64,000 bases of DNA, from contig CM043942.1 of the NCBI GenBank assembly GCA_014529385.2, forward strand, positions 2,270,501 to 2,334,500, in the 5' to 3' direction. Positions 31,219 through 42,802 of the stretch are shown here, piece by piece. Position 1 is the first letter of the stretch; each line of letters begins with the position of its first letter. Below the pieces are notes generated by a model that saw only the letters and a list, made by a program, of their open reading frames with translations, had not been told where the DNA came from and searched no databases. Position numbers and translations under genes: made by a program. The stretch is from Adiantum capillus-veneris. Taxonomy: Eukaryota; Streptophyta; Polypodiopsida; Polypodiales; Pteridaceae.

Positions 31219-31953
31219 CCTACGCCTGACGCCTGCACTTTGTGCGTGCCCAAAAAACGGTCAATCGCACCTGCCCGGCAAGTTGCCCTGCTGCCCGATC
31301 GTGCCCACCTTGCCCACTGGCATTAGCACCGGATCCCGTGGCATTGCTCTAACCTCGGCCACCATCACCCTTATGGCGCTCCGCTTCCCACGACCCGGTT
31401 GCCCAAAATAAAACCCCTAAGAGGAGCCCGTTCTTGTGAGCTTGCTGCTCAAGTTTTCGAGAGCTATTTAAGCCCCTGCTCCCACGGAGTAGAAATTCCA
31501 AGAGGCTCAAAGCCCCAAGCTTGTTACAAGGCATTGTTCCCACTGTGTGGCCAGCTCTCCCAAGCCTCGAATTCATTGGTGGCCCACAAAGGAAACCATT
31601 CTCTTTGACATTCAAAGGCGGCCTCAAGCACTAAAGAAGAAAGATAGAAGACGCTTCTTCGAGCATACAAAGCTTTTAAAAGGAGCTCCAAAGGTATCCA
31701 AAGTCAACTTCAAAGGCTCATTCCAGTCATCAAAGAAGAACTCAAAGGTGTATGTGAAGGGTGACTTCACCTCGAGTGAAGAGCTACTTCACATTAAGAG
31801 AATTTTTTATTAAGATGACATTAAAATTGAAATCTTGCAGCCGAGCACAATAAACTTGCAAATAAATATCTTCTTTCTTTATTTGTGCACCGTGTAAAGA
31901 GGCAGACACTAGCTAGGAGAGTCTCGTAAGCTAAGACTCCTCTATCAGCACAA

Positions 31954-32883
31954 ATGGGGGACAAGGGAATAGAAAAATTCAATCGGGAGGGATTTCACAC
32001 TTGGAAAACAAAGTTAAGAGGCTACCTTATGAAAAAATGTTTGTGGTCTGTCATCAGCACTGCCTTAGAGCAACAAGCCAAACCCGATGGAGTGTACACT
32101 AGGGCATCTACACTCATAGCACGTGCACAGAATTTGGCCAAAGACATACAAGCATTGGGAATCATCATCACCTCCTTGCATGACAACTACATGCATTTCA
32201 TAGATGAATGTAAGCATGCACATGATGCCTGGCATGTCCTAGAAAGTAGCTTTGGAGCTAGGGCCAAAAGAAGCAAAGTTAGTCTTAAAAGACAACTTTA
32301 CAAAGTTACTATGATTGAAGGGGAGGACATTTCTAGCCTAATGAATAGGCTTAAGAGCATTGTCACGCAGCTCACTTACATCCAAGTTGATGTACCAGAA
32401 GATGACAAAGTGGCCATACTATTAAGTGCACTTCCACCTTCTTATGAACACTTAGTCACAATTCTTGAAGAAAAAGAACCAGCGCCACCATTTCAAGATG
32501 TCATCAACTTAGTCCAAGCAAAAGAAAGAAAGCAAAGAGGTTCACTCACCTCATCAGGAGGAGTTTTTATCGCAAGATCTTCAAGGGGAATACATTCGCC
32601 ATCAACATCGACAAATGGAAGAAAGTGTTATGAATGTGGAAGAATGGGACATGTAGCGAAAGACTGCTACACAAACAAACCTTGCAACAAATGTGGTAGG
32701 AAGGGACACCCTCCTTCTCGGTGCTACTCAAATGGAGGCAGTAGTAGTGGAGAATGCAGCAGCAGTAGAAACAACAACAGAAGCAACGAAGGCAAGAGAC
32801 CTGACAAAGGATCATCTCACATAGTAGAAGACAAAAAGGATGAAGACGAGAGCAACATTGTCTTTTATGAAGACCCATTTTGA
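31954..32883 (+). CDS. Copia-type gag protein (element C)
   Basis: 309 aa, intact, starting MGDKGIEKFNREGFHTWKTK, the typical opening of plant Copia gag (UBN2/gag family). The central gag domain has the familiar L-K-x-Q-L-Y and LLSALPPSYEHLV patterns (about residues 110-175). Two canonical zinc knuckles lie at about 226-239 (CYECGRMGHVAKDC) and 245-258 (CNKCGRKGHPPSRC), followed by a Ser/Asn/Gly-rich acidic tail ending at a stop. In autonomous Copia elements gag continues into protease, integrase and RT; here it stops and the element ends 240 bp later. It should form particles and bind RNA, with enzymes supplied by a related helper (inference). Confidence 0.88.
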   Translation: MGDKGIEKFNREGFHTWKTKLRGYLMKKCLWSVISTALEQQAKPDGVYTRASTLIARAQNLAKDIQALGIIITSLHDNYMHFIDECKHAHDAWHVLESSFGARAKRSKVSLKRQLYKVTMIEGEDISSLMNRLKSIVTQLTYIQVDVPEDDKVAILLSALPPSYEHLVTILEEKEPAPPFQDVINLVQAKERKQRGSLTSSGGVFIARSSRGIHSPSTSTNGRKCYECGRMGHVAKDCYTNKPCNKCGRKGHPPSRCYSNGGSSSGECSSSRNNNRSNEGKRPDKGSSHIVEDKKDEDESNIVFYEDPF

Positions 32884-32918
32884 AGATGCAGACTCTCTAC
32901 TTGTAGGGGAAGACTTTT

Positions 32919-33085
32919 TCCTGTGTGGATCTTATCATCCTGTGTGGATATCACAATCCTTTCTGGATTTTTCTTGTGTGGATTTTACCATCCTGTGTGG
33001 ATATCACCATCCTTTGTGGACTTTATTTTCCTGTGTGGATATCACCATCCTATTTGGATTTTGTTAACCTGTGTGGATCATGCAT
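32919..33085 (+). repeat. short tandem repeat between gag and polypurine tract (element C)
   Basis: About five degenerate units of roughly 35-38 bp built on CCTGTGTGGATATCACCATC plus CTTTGTGGATTTTA-like sequence. It fills the space where pol would be and ends just before the polypurine tract (about 33114-33125). Confidence 0.75.
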
Positions 33086-33125
33086 CTTCAGTATCTTGTC
33101 TTAGTCCAAACCTCAAGGGGAGGAT

Positions 33126-33215
33126 TGTAAAGTGTGAGCTTTGTCCTAAAGTGTGAGTCAAGGAGAAGAGAGTGGATTTATCCCACATGATGTGGAGCAA
33201 GGATGTAGAGCTACT
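33126..33215 (+). repeat. 3' LTR of element C, first part
   Basis: Matches the first 90 bp of 30205-30524. The last 17 bases (33199-33215) are the LINE target duplication. The LTR continues at 40006-40044, where similarity ends abruptly at ACTCTATTT. Confidence 0.82.
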
Positions 33216-33546
33216 CGACAGATCAATCGAATGCTCGCTGCTGCTCCTGCGCGTTCCCCTCCCCCCCCCCCCCCCCCCCTGCGTGCTCCTGCTCCCCCGT
33301 GCCATAGCCCCCCCTTCGCCCTCGCCCTGGCGCTGCCCCTGTTGCGCGCTGCCCCTGCCAGAGTGCAGCCCCACCCGCTGCCTCGCCGCTCCAGCCCCTT
33401 ATCCCCATGCCCCCCCCCCCCCCCCCCCCTCCTCCGAAGGCCTCGTTTGAATTTCCTGGCAGTGGATTCTCAATTGGTTTCTCCTTGCCGAGCTCTCAAG
33501 CATTGGCCTTCTCGTCCGCCCTTCTCCTTCACAGCAGCAGACACTA

Positions 33547-35505
33547 ATGGAGGCTCATGCTCCACCTCAGAGGGACTCCTCCAAAGCCCCCTCGCCCGAC
33601 ACCGCTGAGCCCACCATTCGACTTGCTCTCTCACCGAAAGAGCAAGCGAGCCTAGCCGATGAGGTAGAGCGTCTGCACGCAACCTCGGTCATTTGCAAGA
33701 TTCTCGACACCCGACCCAGCAGAGGAGAGCTGCGTGACCTTCTCCAGGCCCGCCTTCTCGCAGAGGTGGGCAAGATTTTGGATGTCCAGATCCTCGGACG
33801 GGGGTACTACCAGATCGAGTTCGAGACTTCCGAGATGGCCTCCAAGGTCATAGCTATGAGTCCACTGGCTATCCGAGCATCATGCACCCACTTTCGACAG
33901 TGGAGACACGGTTTTGACCCGACATCGGATGTGCTCGTAGAGGAGGCAGACATCCCCATCTCAGTCTGCTTTCCGGGTTTACGGAGGGAGTACCTTCCAC
34001 TGCTCTCCAGGATTGGCTCCGCCATCGAGACTGTTTTGGAGACACCTCGTACGGCAGCATCAGTAGCTGCCAAGGCGGCCGGCATCCCTTCAGTTCGAGT
34101 TTTGGTCAGAGATACCCACACGCTCCCGAAGGTCATCCGTTTGCCTCGGGTGAGTGGGGGTTGGTTTAGGCAGAGTATGGAGTACTCGGGTCTCCTGAAC
34201 CAGTGCTTCATTTGCAGACAGATGGGCCACCTTGCGAAGGCCTGTCCACGGAGGAGACCACGACCTGCACCTCAGCCTCAGCCCCAGCCTGCCAAGGTTG
34301 GGCCGCAGCCTCAGCCAGCGACACAGCGCACAGATTCTGAGCCACCCTCCGAGCCTGGGGCTCCAGTGGAGGAGGGGTGGCAGCAGGCCCGTGGCCGTCG
34401 ACGCCACGGGCTACAGCGACAGCCTGGCACTCAGAGTGGCCCTCAGGTGCCTACTCAGCAGCAGTGGGTTCCCACGGGGAATCGCTTTGTTCCTCTTGAG
34501 CAGGAGGAGCCTCCTACGCCAGCCTTCTCTTCCGTTTCACCCTCGCCAGCCCCTCCACCTTCAGATTTCCCCTCTTCCTCCTCATCCCCTCCCCCGCCCT
34601 TTGCTCCCGCCCACTCCCCACCTCGCCCCCCTGTCTCTGTCGTCCCGCCCCGCTTCTCTTCTCCTCCGCCCCCCCCAGCTCCTTCTCCCCCTCCTCCTGC
34701 TTCAGTACCACAGTCGACTCAGGAGACTGGTCCCTCGCCGGCGGCTAGGAGATCTCTTGGCAGCGCTTTTGCCACGAGTCGCCTAACGAGAGAGGGTCAG
34801 CCCTTCTTGCGGCCCCCTTTGCAGATTCAGACATCTTCCCTTGCAGCTATCCCTCGTGGTCTGACGAGCATTGACCTCCGACGCCGCTGGGACTTCTTCG
34901 ATTACGGATTCACTCGCTTTCTCGGCGATTCCGCAGCAGACCACGAGGCAGCCTGCTTCAGGGTCCACGCTCTGTTCCTTGCCGCTAGGGGGACAGAGGC
35001 CTTGGACTCAGCAGTTGGTTTCTCCTTTCCTCTCTGCAGTAGGACAGAGACAAAGTGGTCCCTCGACTCAGTGGTGGGATGGTTGCATACATAGCTTCTC
35101 GAGTTCTCTCACCACATGGGAGAACTTGGAGTTACAGATTTGCTGCAGACTTTGTGGCCACTGGCCAAGTTTGCGGTGACACCCCCAGACTCAGCAGGAT
35201 GTAGGCACATTGTGGTGTACTTTTTTGCTGATACACAGTGTTTGCCTTGCTATGTATACATACATGAGGACTCCTGGACAGAGGAGATTGCTTTACGCTC
35301 GGCTCGCTCTGCTTGGGCTTGGGCCAAGCACTCACTACAGGCTCGCCTATCTAGAGGACGCTCGGATGCGGATTGGGCCAAGCACTCACTACAAGCTCGC
35401 CTATCTAGAGGACGCTCGGATGCGGATTACTCCCCATTCAAGCCTGCCTCGAAGATAGCCCGTCTTGCTACTGCTGCAGCATCTATTCTCTCTCGCTCCC
35501 CATGA
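33547..35505 (+). pseudogene. LINE ORF1 (zinc-knuckle RNA-binding protein), one stop
   Basis: Open from 33547 to a TAG at 35092-35094 (515 aa), and open again in the same frame to a TGA at 35503-35505, so the original product was probably about 652 aa. Residues about 20-200 resemble the plant L1 ORF1 N-terminal domain (DUF4283-like; LGRGYYQIEFETSEMASKVI). A CCHC knuckle (CFICRQMGHLAKAC) is at about residue 220, followed by a long Pro/Ser/Gln-rich region. ORF1 proteins bind LINE RNA. The final TGA overlaps the ATG of ORF2 as ATGA. Loss of the tail by the TAG may or may not have inactivated it. Confidence 0.8.
35321..35428 (+). repeat. 54-bp direct tandem duplication at the ORF1 end
   Basis: Two adjacent 54-bp units starting GGGCCAAGCACTCACTACA at 35321 and 35375, nearly identical. 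The length is a multiple of three, so the frame is kept (WAKHSLQARLSRGRSDAD-type units). Confidence 0.85.
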
Positions 35506-38500
35506 GGATCGTCTCATGGAACGTGCAGGGATTAGGTGGGCCCCAGTTTCAGCGACAGCGGGGCCGATTGCGGCAGGAGCTTCAACGTTGCCTTGTGGGA
35601 GGAGAGATTGATCTCCTTATGCTCCAGGAGCACCATTTGTCTGAGAGCCGCATCCGGCGCTGTGGTCAGATTTTGCATGGACGTTATGATTCCTTTTGGT
35701 CAGCTGCTCTTGGACCTGGAGGCATCCAGGGTGGGGTATGTATGACTATTGCGGACTCATTGCAGCAGGCCATTGTGGGCAGAGGGATTATTGTGCCAGG
35801 CAGGGCTCAGTGGATTACTTTGCAGGTTCAGGGTGGCCTTGTGGGCTTCCTGAACATCTATGCGCCCAATGTGGCGAGTACTTGTGCAGAGTTTTGGTCA
35901 CAGATTGTTGAGTCTTTGCCACAGGTTGACCATTGGTGTGTAGGAGGGGACTTCAACATGTTGGAGGACCCTTCTGACAGGATCAGAGGCAGCCATGCTA
36001 CTGTGCATGGAGTCGAGTTAGCAGCTTGGGAGAGGTTGTGTATGACCTTGAGGGTCTCAGATACATGGCAGCATTCTGGCTTTGTGAGGCCTCCAGAGAG
36101 TCTTGCCTTCTCTAGATCAGACCGCAGAGTGGGAGGAGTGAATCTATCGTGGATAGATCGCTTCTACACTAGTGACCACTTCAGTGACTTGGGGGGATCA
36201 GTGGGCATCTTGGCAGGGACACCCTTCTCGGACCATGCACCAGTGATCCTCACAGTGGCAGACAGGCAGAGGAGTGGGAGCACGATGCTTCGCATCCTAG
36301 AGCGGGTCTTGTTGGACACGGCACTCAGAGAGAGGGTAGAGGCTCTTTGGACAGAGGGCATGGACAGCCAGGCTCTACCGACAGACAGAGTGGCCTTAGG
36401 CCTAGCTCAGGTTAGCCACTTTTTTCTCCAGAATTCTTTGGCTCGACGGGCCGCAGCGAGAGAGGAGGAGCAGCGTCTCAGACGAGGCATTGCTTCATTA
36501 CAGAGGATGCAGGAGCAGCATCCAGACAGTCCATGGTTGGAGGAGCAGTTACAGCAGGCTCGACAGGAGCTTGTTTGCACAGAGGAGAGGTGCCATGATT
36601 TTGCCTATCACCGACAGGCATCTCAGTGGACTCAGGTAGGTGACACAGTGACAGGTGCCTTTTTTGAGACATTAGGACCTCGGCACTCGCATGCCAAGGT
36701 CACTCAGCTGAGGAGACCCGATGGGTCAGTTGCTTGTGAGCCTGAGGATATGCGTGCAGTTGCTACTGACTTTTATCGTGAGCTACTGACGGCTGAGACC
36801 CAGTCAGAGAGACAGGATGCATGCAGGGAGCAGGTTTGGGCGCAGATGCCTTGTCTTGTGACTGAGGAGATGCGCCAGAGGCTGGAGATACCTCTTTAGC
36901 TTGAGGAGCTGCACACGGATCTTAGGGCCCTTCCTCGTGGTAGTTGTCCAGGTGAGGATGGGCTGACTCCCAGTTTCTTCTTGGAGTACTGGGACTTGCT
37001 TGGCCCAGATCTTTGTAGTGCCTTTCAGTACATTCTGCACACAGGAGTGATGCCGGATAGCATGAGTGAGGGCCTGATTTACCTCATTCCAAAGGAGGGT
37101 GGCTCCTTGGATGAGATTCGACAGTGGCGCCCCATCACCATCCTCAACTCAGCCTAAAAAATTCTTGCCAAGGCTCTGAGTTTGAGGATTCAGCCACTTT
37201 TGGAGAGCCTTATACATGGGACTCAGACAGGTTTTGTCAAGGAACGCAGTATCCTTGACAACATCTTCACTTTCTGGGAGGATTCTGCCCTGGCACGTCT
37301 TCGTGGGGAGGACCTTGTGATTCTTCTTCTCAATTTTGAGAAGGCATACGACAGAGTTGACTGGGACTTTCTAGAGGGCACGCTTCGCAGGATGGGCTTT
37401 TCAGATGCTTGGATCAAAGGGGTGTCGGCTTTGTACAGACAGGCTCACAGTCACGTGCTTTTGGCAGGAGGTAGAGGAGAGCGCTTCATGCTCACACGAT
37501 CGGTCAGACAGGGTTGTCCTCTTGCCCCCTTTCTCTTTCTGTTCTATGCGGAGGTGATGAGCAGATTTTTGGTGTCACAGCAGGTTGGTTTGAGGGGCTT
37601 AGCACTCCCGATACGGGGAGATGAGCTTCTGGACGCTGAGTTTTCCGACGACTCAGCCTTGTACTTAGAGGGCCAGGAGGCCAATTTACACAGGTGTGGG
37701 CAGGCTCTTGAGACCTTCTGTTGTGCATCAGGCGCATTGATCAACTGGAGAAAGACAGTGGCTTTCTCGGTTGGCAGTGCTCCTGTGCCAGAGTGGATGC
37801 CAGGAGAGGGTTTCAGTTGGATTCCCCCAGGGACTGCAGTTCGATACTTGGGTTGTCAGGTTGGTTTGGATTTGTCCCCCGAGCAGCAGATTGCTCCTCT
37901 TCTCCTTTCCATCAGGAGAAAGCTGTTCCACTGGAGCTTAGCACGACTTTCGCTGGCTGGTAGAGTAGTAGTTGCCAACCAGGTGTTGTTGGCAACTATG
38001 TGGTACATCACTTCTTGCTGGATCTTCTCGAGTTCTTGTATCAGACAGGTAGAGAGGCTGATCAGGAACTTCCTTTGGTCAGGTCGCGACACTCAGGTTG
38101 CCCGAGCCAAGGTGGCTTGGTCGGTCATCACACTTCCTTGTTCTCAGGGAGGGCTTGGGATCATTGATCCAGCACAACAGAGCAGAGCCCTTCTTGGGAA
38201 GCTCGTCGTCAGAGGACTTCTTCCAGGCGAGGAGCCCTGGAAAGAGTTCTTGCTGCAGAGGCTTCGTGCCAGGGTGCCTCAGTCAGGAGGCCCTTGGCAA
38301 CCTTCGACCAGATGGATCTTTACAGAGTTGCGCCGAGTTGGTTTGAGCAGGAGACTGGAGGACCGATTCACTATGAGTTTACTTCGCTCTTGGGAGCTCT
38401 TATGGCGTGGCCTAGAGCAGAGACAACCGACATGCACGGAGGAGCGCCTACGAGAGCCCCTCGTCTGGAACCCCATGGTTAGCACTCAGAGAGGCCACCT

Positions 38501-39908
38501 GGTTGGGAGTAGGCCTCATGTGTCATGGGGTCCCATGGCAGCAGGTCCAGCGCGCTCTCTAGGTGACTGGCTAGAGTTCACAGGTTTGTCAGAGGAGGTG
38601 CAGGGTGTCCAGCTACAGGGCATGAGAGGGATTCAGAGCATGTATCAGGACATCTCAGAGTCAGTTTCAGCTGAGTGGCTCACGCCTCTCGAGCGAGTAG
38701 CACCCCGATGGATGGGAGCCTTCACACGACTGGAGGTTCTCATCTCAGTCAGGTCTTGTTTAGAGACTGTCCCAGCCCTGTTCTTTGAGCTTCAGGGTGG
38801 GGGACGATTACAGCGAGTTACAGTAGAGGCCCCGCAGGTAGCAGAGTGTTGTTTCCAGAGGATCCGAGTTGTGGGCATCTGCGGGAGGACTTGCATCATA
38901 GACCCTGACCCAGCAGCTCTCGAGACAGGACACTGGAGGCTATGGGCTTGGGAGTGTTGTCCACTGGCACGAGTACAGTGGGACCCTGGTGAGTGGCTAT
39001 GGAGGGACCCCTTCTCTTCTGCAGACCGCCCAGAAGTCCCTTTCTTTCAGTACACTGTTCGGCTTGGACGTCATATACTTGCAGCGCAGAGAGAGGCCCG
39101 CCCCGGTGCAGCACGTCATTGGCAGGAGGAGGGTCTCACAGTTGAGTTCTTGGCAGCTTTTTGGCAGAGGCTGTGGGACTCCAGACAGTCGAGGCGCGTC
39201 ACTTTGTTCCAGTGGTTGGTTGCACACAGAGCCACAGCAGTAGGGAGTTGGCATGTGCATAGTGGTCTCTCGGCCGCATGTACAGCCTGTGACCAGTTGG
39301 TGGAGAGTCAGCGACACTGTCTTTGGGACTGTCCTTCGGCCCAGCAGGTGTGTCTATGAGTTCTTCAGCTGATGCCTGCCCTCTCCGCGGCTCGACAGTA
39401 CACTTGGCGGGCAGCGGCTTGGTCCACCCTCACGGGCCCGGCACTACAGTTTGAGCTATCTTCCACCAGCAGGATGATAGTGATACAGGGGGGGCGACCT
39501 GCACTCCAGCCTGCTACAGACCTTACTCCACAGGAGTGGTGCAGTGAGAGAGAGGAGTGCTGGGAGCTCATCAGCGGCCTAGCTCTTTGGTTCATCTGGC
39601 GGGCCCGTTGTTTCCGCATCTTTGAGGCTCGCCCTGTTCCACCAGCAGAGACTATTCATGACTTTTGGCTAGAGCTGATCCATACTCTTAGAGGACAGCT
39701 TGAGGGACTACAGAGCAACTTCGACCGCATGCGGGAGCGCTGCGAGGCTTTCCTTCGACTCTGGCGCCCTGGGCCTTTCTACACCATGGTCCAGGGGGTG
39801 CTCAGTGTCCACCTGTGTGGCTCTTCCCTCCTCCCATTTCTTGATCTAGCCCCATTGTATATATGCTGTTTTTTCATTGGGAGAGTCTCCCCATCATGCT
39901 TGTTGTAG
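35502..39908 (+). pseudogene. LINE ORF2 (endonuclease-reverse transcriptase), three stops
   Basis: One frame of about 1468 codons, interrupted by TAG (36897-36899), TAA (about 37155-37157) and TGA (39357-39359). The N-terminal APE-type endonuclease has MRIVSWNVQGLGG, LMLQEHHLSE, GGDFNML and SDHAPVIL. The RT has GFVKERSILDNI, NFEKAYDRVDW, RQGCPLAPFLF and FSDDSALYL, where the catalytic box is F-S-D-D rather than the usual F-A-D-D. A zf-RVT-type C-terminal region follows, with LFQWLVAHRA and a Cys/His cluster near 39280-39330. ORF2 nicks target DNA and primes reverse transcription there. The stops make this copy inactive; all other motifs are intact. Confidence 0.9.
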
Positions 39909-40716
39909 CCCTCTCTTGCAGAGGTGGATGTAGCCCTATGGGCAGTTTTCATTAACTAATAGAAGGATCTTTTTCTTGGGAAAAAAAAAAGGATGTAGAG
40001 CTACTTAAAGCTCATTTCATGAATGAGTAAACACAACTCTATTTCGTGAGGTCCCTGTCCCTTTTTTCGAGGATCGGAGTACCATTGATAGGTCTCCAAT
40101 CCTGAAAAAGAAAAACCAACGGACATTGCCTTAGCTACTACGTAGCCACGGGCATGAACCGTTAGTGAAGGATTGATCCTATCTCGCTATGGCGGAGCGT
40201 GACCACCATAACCCTATCTAAAAACTATCTATAATCAATTTTACCTAAAATTATAAATCTTAGAGTGACCAACCTATGTGCTTTTTTTCCCACGTTTCAG
40301 AAGCACAACCGCCAAGGTTTGTCTCTTTTAAGATTTATGACTTTAAAAAAAAATCCAACGTTGGAAAGTTACCCAACTCATCGGGTCCACCCGTCCATAG
40401 AATGATACCATCGGGGTGTCATTCTCCCACTTTCCACACCACACTCACCCTTCTTTTGTTATCTAATTACTACCACACTGTTTAAACATACATGTTCCTT
40501 TACTTTATTTATGATACTGATTCGTTAAAACAGCCCTTCAAACAGTATTACAAACAATAGTCAAACAAGAAGTCGTCCAATTTTAAACCAACAACCCTTA
40601 GATTAGGTTCACTCAAGAATCTCTACTGGCGCTATTATGTCCGATCGGTATATACATTATTTATAAAAACCCTTGTCCTCATGAGCGTCCCATACCGCTC
40701 GACAAGTACTCGTTGT

Positions 40717-40904
40717 GCTAATCTGGACGTACTCCCGCCACAGCAACAACGGTGCCAATCTGGGCGTCATCTTCATGCCACGGCAAAACAAAACTGCAGT
40801 ATCCAGCTGGGCTAATCTGGGTGTACTCCCACCACAGCATCAACGGTGCCATCCTGGGCGTCATCTCACACCTCGGCAACTTCCACATAATGCCAGCACT
40901 AATA
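40717..40904 (+). repeat. 94-bp imperfect tandem duplication
   Basis: Two units starting GCTAATCTGG at 40717 and 40811 share CCACAGCA-CAACGGTGCCA and CTGGGCGTCATCT segments with scattered differences. Confidence 0.7.
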
Positions 40905-41055
40905 AGTAGAGAGACTTGAGAGAAACCATACCGAAGGTTTTGGACAAACATTCTTTCCTATAGCAACCAGTTTAACCAGACATTCTTTCCTACTTGTCAA
41001 ACATATGCCGAGTTTCTTGGGGTTAAGCCCCGTGGTTTCGGTCCGTGTTTTCTTT

Positions 41056-41250
41056 TCATAAGGTAAATATTATATTTCTTTGGTCTCGCATATGCAATGA
41101 TGCATAACTTGAAACTGCAATACTAACCTGTACCGTAGCTCCGATTGGTCTGATTGGTGGAGACATAACATGTTCCATAGGAGTTCCACCGTTACTTGTA
41201 CCAGCTTCATGATCATTAGCGCCTTGGGTTCGAGCACGCTTTGGAGCCAT
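41056..41250 (-). other. possible first exon or gene fragment, MAPKRARTQG...
   Basis: Minus-strand ORF with a good plant start context (ACAAACAAATGGCTCC). The first 40-odd codons are compositionally protein-like (Pro, Gly, Glu, Ser). A potential splice donor (CAG|GTTAGT) follows the codons for IGATVQ. No family was recognised and no downstream exon could be assigned. It may be a transposon gene start or chance. Confidence 0.25.
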
Positions 41251-41705
41251 TTGTTTGTACTACAATTATGTTATACACTTAGAACTTTAAATTGGTCAAT
41301 TTCCCTAGTAATCGCTTGTTTCCAAAGAGAGTCTGTAATTTGAACCCTCGCCAACTCGGATTCACACTTAGTGTTGTTGTTCTATATCTAATTTCTATAC
41401 ATCAAATATTTGCTAATCGTAATTAATCAAAAATAAAGTGTGTAAACTACGAGTGAAAGTTTAGGACTGCATTACTTTTATGCATGAGATTTCTAATCCA
41501 ATTCTAACTTCCATTTCTATACTTCAACTAAATCAATTTTTAGTATTATTCAAAATTCTACTTAATCTAATTGACAATAAAATTGTTGAATGATAATTTC
41601 ATCGTGTATAATAAGAATATGATGAGTTCTCTTATGTATTAACTTTCAAATTAACAATGCATAAGTTAATAGTGAAGATGTACTAACTAGAGAGAGTAGG
41701 TATAC

Positions 41706-42225
41706 TCAGAGAGATTAGAGTAAGAGAAAACACACACACACATAATTCCTAAAGTTAATTGAATCCTACTAATCCATTAGAAGATTAGAGTAAAAGAGAA
41801 CACACACACATCCTTTTCTTAAAGCTAATTGACTCTTACTAATCTATTAGAGAGATTAGAGTAAGAGATAGCACACACACACACATAGCTAATTGAATCT
41901 TACTAATCTATTAGAGAAATTAGAGTAAGAGATAGCACACACACACATAGCTAATTGAATCTTACTAATCTATTAGAGAAATTAGAGTAAGAAATAGCAC
42001 ACACACACACACATAGCTAATTGAATCTTACTAATCTATTAGAGAGATTAGAGTAAGAGATAACACACACACACATAGCTAATTGAATCTTACTAATCTA
42101 TTAGAGAGATTAGAGTAAGAAATAGCACACACACACACATAGCTAATTGAATCTTACTAATCTACTAGAGAGATTAGAGTAAGACATAGCACACATACAT
42201 CATTCCTAAAGATAATTGAATGCTT
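41706..42225 (+). repeat. about 64-bp minisatellite, roughly eight units
   Basis: Units contain AGAGATTAGAGTAAGAGATA, then a variable CA run, then CATAGCTAATTGAATCTTAC and TAATCTATT. Most unit starts are 61-68 bp apart. The central units are most alike and the outer ones diverge, typical of unequal exchange. Confidence 0.85.
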
Positions 42226-42802
42226 AATTAATACGCACCTTATTAGTCCACTAGAGTTTTTGCTCTCTTAGTGGTTTGTGGACGCCTTCTCTCTAGGAGA
42301 AGTAGCAGCACTTCGTAAGCACTATAGAGGCAATCTCTATGTTTAAAGTGTGAGCATGGATGCTCTATTTATAGCAGAAAAGAAAACGTCCAACTTTTTT
42401 TTCCCAAAAAAAAATAATAATAATAAATTATTTTTTAATAAAATAATTTTTAAAAAAAAATCCAAAAATCATACCCGCGTTTTTGGTACCCTTGTGGTAC
42501 CCATCAGCTTGACCACTTTGTCATTATCATCAAAAGATAAGGCCACACAGCCCCCCCTCATTAAGATTAGTCAAGACTATCCTCTCCTTTTCATGTGACA
42601 GTGTGTCCCACTTTGTCTCCGCCTATGTGAGTCTAGGTGAGTTCATGTGCCTTCATTTGTCATCCCTGTGTATTCTTTTGTCTTTATAATTATTTTATTT
42701 ATTTCCTTAATGATAATTTACTTTACATTTTTAAGTTAAACTTTACAGTCTTATATTAACTGTACATTAGTAAAAGAAAATTCTACAATCAGTAACTAAG
42801 TC

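Larger units (their letters stand above)
33216..39988 (+). mobile_element. L1-type LINE
   Basis: A 6.8-kb non-LTR retrotransposon inserted in the 3' LTR of element C. It is flanked by the 17-bp target duplication AAGGATGTAGAGCTACT (33199-33215 and 39989-40005) and ends in an A tail (39981-39988 plus shared A's). It has a 5' UTR with two C homopolymers (about 33261-33279 and 33410-33429), ORF1 and ORF2. It is much more GC-rich than its surroundings. No frameshift was seen over 6.3 kb of coding sequence, but four in-frame stops disable it. The 5' end appears complete or nearly so. Confidence 0.92.
30205..40044 (+). mobile_element. Element C: gag-only Copia-type LTR retrotransposon, interrupted by a LINE
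   Basis: A 5' LTR (30205-30524), iMet-type primer site, long leader, intact 309-codon Copia gag, a short tandem repeat and a GGGGAGGA polypurine tract precede a partial 3' LTR (33126-33215, continued at 40006-40044 after the LINE). The internal region is only 2.6 kb, with no protease, integrase or RT. The 3' LTR stops matching at 40044, about halfway. The two LTRs show two differences in the first 90 bp. Confidence 0.82.
40045..42802. other. unassigned AT-rich sequence with tandem repeats
   Basis: Apart from the repeats listed separately and one short exon-like ORF on the minus strand, nothing was recognised. A plus-strand TATA-like motif (TTTATAAAAACCC) is at about 40660-40672. AT-rich stretches with poly-A/T lie at 42395-42460. 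Confidence 0.45.

Noticed and set aside
33153-33608. Pro-rich 151-aa ORF in the LINE 5' UTR
   Set aside because: Driven by two C homopolymers and begins in the element C LTR before the LINE insertion point, so it is not an ancestral gene.
34232-34786. 184-aa Leu/Pro/Ser-rich ORF inside LINE ORF1
   Set aside because: Alternative frame of the Pro-rich ORF1 region; low complexity with no independent support.
41706-42225. Minisatellite considered as a CRISPR-like array
   Set aside because: Whole units repeat with no unique spacers; CA runs vary only in length.
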